The notes under the pieces are model-generated. The model saw nothing but the letters and a program-made list of their open reading frames with translations. It was not told where the DNA came from and ran no database searches. Both the position numbers and the translations under genes were made by a program. From the NCBI GenBank assembly GCA_025330725.1, contig JAIWND010000018.1, forward strand, positions 372,001 through 436,000: DNA of 64,000 bases. The letters run 5' to 3'. Positions 59,423-64,000 of the stretch are shown in pieces. Positions within the stretch are counted from its first letter, which is position 1. Each line of letters starts with the position of its first letter. This DNA is from Chlamydoabsidia padenii. Taxonomy: Eukaryota > Mucoromycota > Mucoromycetes > Mucorales > Cunninghamellaceae.

Positions 59423-61743
59423 ATGCCTTTTGACACAGCTGAACATTTAGACAAACGATTGCGTTACGATGGGTCTTGGGGTGACCGTGAAGATGCTGGT
59501 TATCAATTTGTCCCTTCTTCTCATATCTGGGACGACATGCATTCCAACACTTCTCTTCTCAACATGGACGACTGGAAACAACAAACTTTGTATTATCACC
59601 ATTCGGCACGACCACGTAAAATATCAACACCCTCACAATGTTCTTCTTCGCCTGTATCGGATCATGACTTTTTGGCCTCACCGACATTGTGCACTTTGGA
59701 TACACAACAACATGATGAAGACCAAGCTCCTACTGATATGGGTCGTCTCCATGAAATACTCAACAAGTGCAGTGTATCTTATACTTCAACAGGTTTAAAC
59801 ATGGAAGCCAAGATATCGAATGCTACCGAATTACGATCACTTATTGATGCCTTTAGCAAACTATGTCCTTCTGGTTCACCCTCATTATCCACCACCACCA
59901 CCACCACCACCACCACCAGTGACGATTCGAATCCATCTATCACTCTTTATCGTAACAAACTACACAAGTTAAAACCCGTCAACTTTTTTGCCAGTGTATA
60001 TAATGTCAGTCATATCATGTCCTCGTCCTTGTCCACCCATGTTTTATCCTTACGACAAATCGGTGATGCCTGTGTGGAAACCTATTTTTCATGCTGGGTT
60101 CGAAATTCGCCTATTATCGACAAGACGGAATTCATGACTTGGTATCACGCTCATCCTGATCCAATGGCTACTCTCATCGTCAATGCTATCTGTTGTGTTG
60201 TCTTTGGTCATGCTGTCAATCATCATACAAAGCCTGGAATGGAAATATTTAAAGACGATCAAGAATTGGTGTTGCAACAAAAGGACATCTTTTTTGATCG
60301 TGCCCGACATTACCTAGAACTCTCGTTTGATAGCCCGGATCGGTGGACGGTGATTGCTCTACTTTTTATGAGCTGTATGGCTAAACGTGATCGACGACAT
60401 CATTACTGTGGGATGGCAATCTCGGCTCTCTATGAACTTGATATTTATCCTCGTATGGTGGATGATGATGATGATGATGACTCTTTTGAAAAAGAAATGG
60501 ATACTCGATTATGGTGGTTTGCTTGGTCCATTGACTTTTACTTGTAAGTATATAATCATATATAAAAGAAATGTTCACTCATTCACTCTGCCCCTTTTAT
60601 ATATATAGATACTCTGCCGGTGTTCCTAAAAACACACCTCAAACCAAGCGAAAAGGACAAGTGGACTTGCCTCGAATCTGTGAAGAAGACATTGATGAAG
60701 CTGAACATGGTGTCCTTGCTGATATTCATTGCTTGAAATGGTGGCGATTCCAATCCGAAGTGATTACTGATGTCTATGAACAAGAAAACATGACAGCCGA
60801 ACAATTACGACAATACGATGATCAACTATTGCAAATGTATCAAGCCTTACCTGACTACCTTCAACTGGACAGTGGATTTGCCTATGGATGTGAAGATCTG
60901 TTTACGGTATGTGTCCGGGTCAACATTGAATTCAACGCCACCCGTATCCTTCTCCATATGCCCTTTATACCTGATGCCAATAATCTCCACCCAACTCCTA
61001 TCGCACTCCAGTCTCTCAATGTGTGTCTCAAGACGGCTCTTATCCAATTGCGTACCATCAGTGCCTGTAATGTGGATGGTCGACGGTGTGCTTTTGATCG
61101 GGATGAACTGTGGCGGGCGGGTGAATTGATCTCTCTCAGTATGGATGTCTATCGAAACTGTCATGCAACCCAAGACCGGGCGATTCTGTTACATAACATT
61201 GGTATGGATGAATACAAGTCGGGGTTACATCAAGCCTTAGCAATCATGCAAGCTTCTTCGGAATTCAAAATGCATCGAAAGGACTGGGTCCAAGTCAGTG
61301 ATTGGTTACAAGATGAAATTACTCGACATGAACAATTGGATAATACTTATTCATCATCATCATCCTTATTAAACGACATTCCATTTACACCAATTAAAAA
61401 GGAAACTACCTATTCCTCCGTCATGTCTTTTCCCATTACGGGTAAAAAGACAAAATCATCATCTTCAACAACAACTACTGGATCAGCTCAATCTGGCCCA
61501 TTGAACATATCCATCTCATTACCAGCATCATCTTCCATACCATCATTGGCTTCTTCAACATCCTCATCCTCATCCTCATCATCACCCACCGAATTCATCA
61601 CTTTTTGTCCTGATGATAAGAAACAACAACAACCCTTATCACCTACCAAGAAACAAACTCAACGACAAACAGCTCGATTCCGGTATTTTAATCCACGAAC
61701 AATGAACAAATTCTTATTCATTGATGATCATCCCTTATTGTAA
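59423..61743 (+). CDS. Fungal-specific transcription-factor-domain protein lacking a zinc cluster
   Basis: Two exons (59423-60543, 60609-61743) encode 751 residues. The middle homology region of Zn2Cys6 activators is clear at about 190-520: CVETYFSCWVRNSPIIDKTEF, RARHYLELSFDSPDRWTVIALLFMS, YCGMAISALYELDIYPR, EMDTRLWWFAWSIDFYL and WWRFQSEVITDVYE. No C6 cluster or other DNA-binding motif precedes it. The first 160 residues are Ser/Thr-rich, and a poly-Thr and a poly-Asp run are present. The C-terminus is Ser-rich with an RFRYFNP tail. It may bind DNA through a partner, or an upstream exon with the zinc cluster may lie unseen in the 5' intergenic DNA. Confidence 0.85.
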
Positions 61744-61846
61744 CATCTTCTTCTTGTAATACACTCCTTTTTATTTGTATGTATAGTATATTCTTTTGTT
61801 TAATTGAAACCCCAATATGATACCTAATAAAGCAAATTTACACCAG

Positions 61847-61858
61847 TTTTAAATTCCG
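61847..61858 (+). promoter_or_regulatory. Element variant upstream of SSH4
   Basis: TTTTAAATTCCG, 83 bp before the start codon; weaker match. Confidence 0.4.
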
Positions 61859-61940
61859 ACGACCCCACGCTAGACTATTTTTCCGCCTTTTTTTTTTTTT
61901 TTTTTTTCCTGGCTCTTCTTCTTTTTACATTCGAAACATC

Positions 61941-63150
61941 ATGCTTAACACTTATGCATGGTTTTTTATTGTAGCCATTCTCCTCTTCTTTGGTATCACT
62001 GTCTTTCTGGTATGTTTTACACAATCTGGCATTGCTCTTCCTTTACATGCTGATGCGGACACTGACTTTAACGATTGGCCAATGGAAACCGACGAATGGG
62101 TAGCTGACCTTCCTGAAGATGCTCGACTCAGTTATGAACGTGCTAAAGGTATTAAAAGAACAGTGACCAAAACCTAAAAGTTGATATTAACCTTTTTTTT
62201 TTCTTTCTTTTAATAGTATGGCAAGATAGATATCCTCCAGATAGTATACCTACTGATATAACGGCGGCCCAATTAACGACGATTCAAGAAAAAGGTGTTT
62301 CTGCTTATGAATTCGAATGGGAGCCCGAATCACAATGCTTTGTATCCGCTCGTACTGAAATCCAATTTATCCATGGTGAATGTAGTGTTCAAACCAACTT
62401 GCCCTTACCCAAACATAGGCCTTTATCTGGAAATCAAGAAGTCTACTATTGGGAGGTAAGTATGGAATGATAGGGTGATACTGGCTGACTGACCAACTTT
62501 ATACATAGGCCAAAATGTATGAAAAACCAGATACAACTACTGTATCTGTAGGCGTAGCGACGAAACCCTACCCTCATTGGCGACTACCAGGATGGAATCG
62601 ATACTCTGTAGGTTACTTCTCCGACAATGGAGGCAAATACTCTAGTTCTCCATCTAACGGCAAACCGTATGGTCTGACATTTAATCATGGGGATGTGGTA
62701 GGGGTAGGATATCGACCAATGACAGGCACTCTGTTTTTTACAAGAAATGGACGGAAATTGGAGGACGCTTATAGTGGTCTACGATGGAACCTATTCCCTA
62801 CGATTGGTGCGAATGGTCCCTGCCAAGTCCATGTCAACTTTGGTCAAATGGGTTTTGTGTTTGTGGAAGCCAATGTCAAGAAATGGGGGTTGGCGCCTTG
62901 TCAAGGTACTTTGGCTCCACCTCCTGCTTATGGTTTGGAAAATGATACGGTTCTTTTGGCGGCAGGATCCTCTTCTTCTCGACATCAACGAGTATTACGG
63001 CAAGAACAACAACACGATGATGATGCAGTATTGATTACTCTGGATGAAGAGGTTGCACCACCTTTGGATCCTGATCATCTTAGTATGCCACCACCTTATA
63101 CTGGATCGCGTCATCAATTACAAGTAGAACCCTCCAGTTACTCTTCCTAA
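61941..63150 (+). CDS. SSH4: SSH4/EAR1-type ubiquitin-ligase adaptor with SPRY domain
   Basis: Three exons (61941-62148, 62217-62455, 62509-63150) encode 362 residues. A single membrane helix lies at about 6-28 (AWFFIVAILLFFGITVFLV). RYPPDSIPTDIT and SVQTNLPLPK precede a B30.2/SPRY domain with VYYWEAKMYEK, SVGVATKPYPHWRLPG, SVGYFSDNGGK and FFTRNGRKL. Two PY motifs at the C-terminus, PPAY (about 287-290) and PPPY (about 343-346), are docking sites for the WW domains of the Rsp5 ubiquitin ligase. Ssh4/Ear1 sit in endosome/vacuole membranes and direct ubiquitination and sorting of cargo such as nutrient permeases. The domain order equals the yeast proteins. Confidence 0.92.
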
Positions 63151-63211
63151 TAGTATAGTTCATACCCTCCACACACACACCCCCTTTTTTTTTTTGCTTT
63201 GTACATAATAT

Positions 63212-63222
63212 CGGCCTTTGAA
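63212..63222 (+). promoter_or_regulatory. Element variant upstream of SPC2
   Basis: CGGCCTTTGAA, 82 bp before the start codon. Confidence 0.55.
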
Positions 63223-63303
63223 TGTATGCCACGTATAATTTTAAATAAAATCTTTATTTTTTTACCTCTCTCTCTCTCTTATTAGCCTTCTTCCACCTAC
63301 ATC

Positions 63304-64000
63304 ATGTCCGACTCCACTCTAGGTATATGCAGCTCAACAACAGTAGATACAGTAATAATATACTAACCTAATTGATATTTAGTTTCTAGTGAACCTGTCA
63401 AAGTCAGCAATGTTTATGATACCACTCAACTAAAGAATGCTCTCGATGATGAAATTGCAAAGGTAAAAGAACTTTCCTTCCCCTCAAAAAAAAAAAAAGA
63501 GAAAAGGATAAAACTCACTCTTCTTTATAGTATATTAAAAAAATAGGTGGATATAGTCAAAGTCATCAACATACTGACTGTAAACTTGTCCTTGGTTATG
63601 TCTCTGTTCTGATCGCCGCTGGGTCTTTCCTCTACGAACAAAAACATGGCTTCCATTATGGCAAATTCGGTACTCTTGGTTGCGTGATTGCTTTTTGGTT
63701 TTTACAGGCTGCGTCCATGCTCTATACTCTCTTTGTGGAAAACAATGAAGTCTTTGTAGGTTATCGTTATCAAGGCGACGAGGTAAAAACACGGATCATC
63801 AACAGCAATAAGGGATACATATTCATTCTTTTACTTAGCATGTAGGCACTTTGAGTGTGACGACTCGTATGGATCGACATTCACCACAATATCATATCAC
63901 TTACCTTTATTCTGAAGTCAAAGGGCGAAAACATGCTCGAGTGGAAACAACGGCAAGTGTGGCGAATTGGTTTATGGAAGACGGGACCTTGGTGGAATCT
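63304..64000 (+). CDS. SPC2: Signal peptidase complex subunit 2 (SPCS2/SPC25), partial
   Basis: Exons 63304-63322, 63383-63462, 63531-63782 and 63839 to the window edge give 172 residues; the 3' end is cut off. NVYDTTQLKNALDDEIAKYI leads to two membrane helices, LVLGYVSVLIAAGSFLYEQ and LGCVIAFWFLQAASMLYTLF, joined by a short loop, then a cytosolic beta-rich part. This is the SPCS2 layout. The subunit supports signal-peptide cleavage in the ER and binds the translocon. For exon 4 the first AG (63838) is needed; the next AG (63845) would give an immediate stop. Confidence 0.88.

Noticed and set aside
63839..64000. Acceptor AG at 63845 for SPC2 exon 4
   Set aside because: It leads to a stop within three codons, while AG at 63838 keeps a long open exon.

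Overview
This is eukaryotic nuclear DNA, and the content points to a filamentous fungus of the Mucoromycota (Mucorales-like; inference). It is AT-rich and intron-dense, with GT-AG introns mostly of 60-100 nt. Intergenic DNA carries pure A tracts of 28-44 nt. The genes are typically fungal: Zn2Cys6, Msn2-type, bHLH and WRKY-like regulators, SRK1/RCK-type kinase, SSH4, ASE1 and an NCS1 permease. There are no bacterial-style operons. Every gene model below was spliced by hand and its codon phase checked across each junction.

Layout. 0.6-11.6 kb holds a type II membrane glycosyltransferase-like protein, UDP-glucose 4-epimerase, a divergent pair of ribosome-biogenesis genes (PA2G4/EBP1-like and the DBP8 helicase), the mitochondrial import J-protein PAM18 and proteasome subunit alpha-6. 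11.6-18.7 kb is gene-poor and repeat-derived, with two inverted, decayed copies of one multi-exon gene and a direct duplication of about 150 bp. 18.7-30.8 kb is rich in regulators: a WRKY-like factor, a Zn2Cys6 factor, an SRK1-type kinase, ribosomal protein eL14, a bHLH factor and an Msn2-like zinc-finger factor. 30.8-36.4 kb is another sparse region with a decayed gene and a tRNA-Arg(UCG). 36.4-41.6 kb holds VPS45 and ASE1/PRC1. 43.7-47.1 kb holds a hydantoin-racemase/DCG1-like enzyme beside an NCS1 (allantoin/uracil-type) permease, with a dense cluster of GATA sites between them, which looks like a small nitrogen-scavenging unit. 48-57.6 kb holds a wax-synthase-like acyltransferase, an F-box protein, a RhoGEF, a mitochondrial TPR protein and exocyst SEC15. 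59.4-64 kb holds a fungal-type regulator without zinc cluster, SSH4 and the start of signal peptidase subunit SPC2 (cut by the window end).

The strongest new observation is a short element, consensus CGG-N2-TTTSAA (best form CGGGATTTGAA, in either orientation). It sits about 45-190 bp upstream of the start codon of nearly every protein gene here, and I did not see it inside coding sequence. It resembles a composite of a CGG half-site and the TTYGAA 'CHR' motif. I know of no description of it as a general promoter element in these fungi. Other notable points are a 7-nt micro-exon supplying a zinc-binding cysteine, several genes whose first coding exon is only ATG or ATG plus one codon, a GC-AG intron in SEC15, and a transition-biased pattern of decay in the inverted gene copies.
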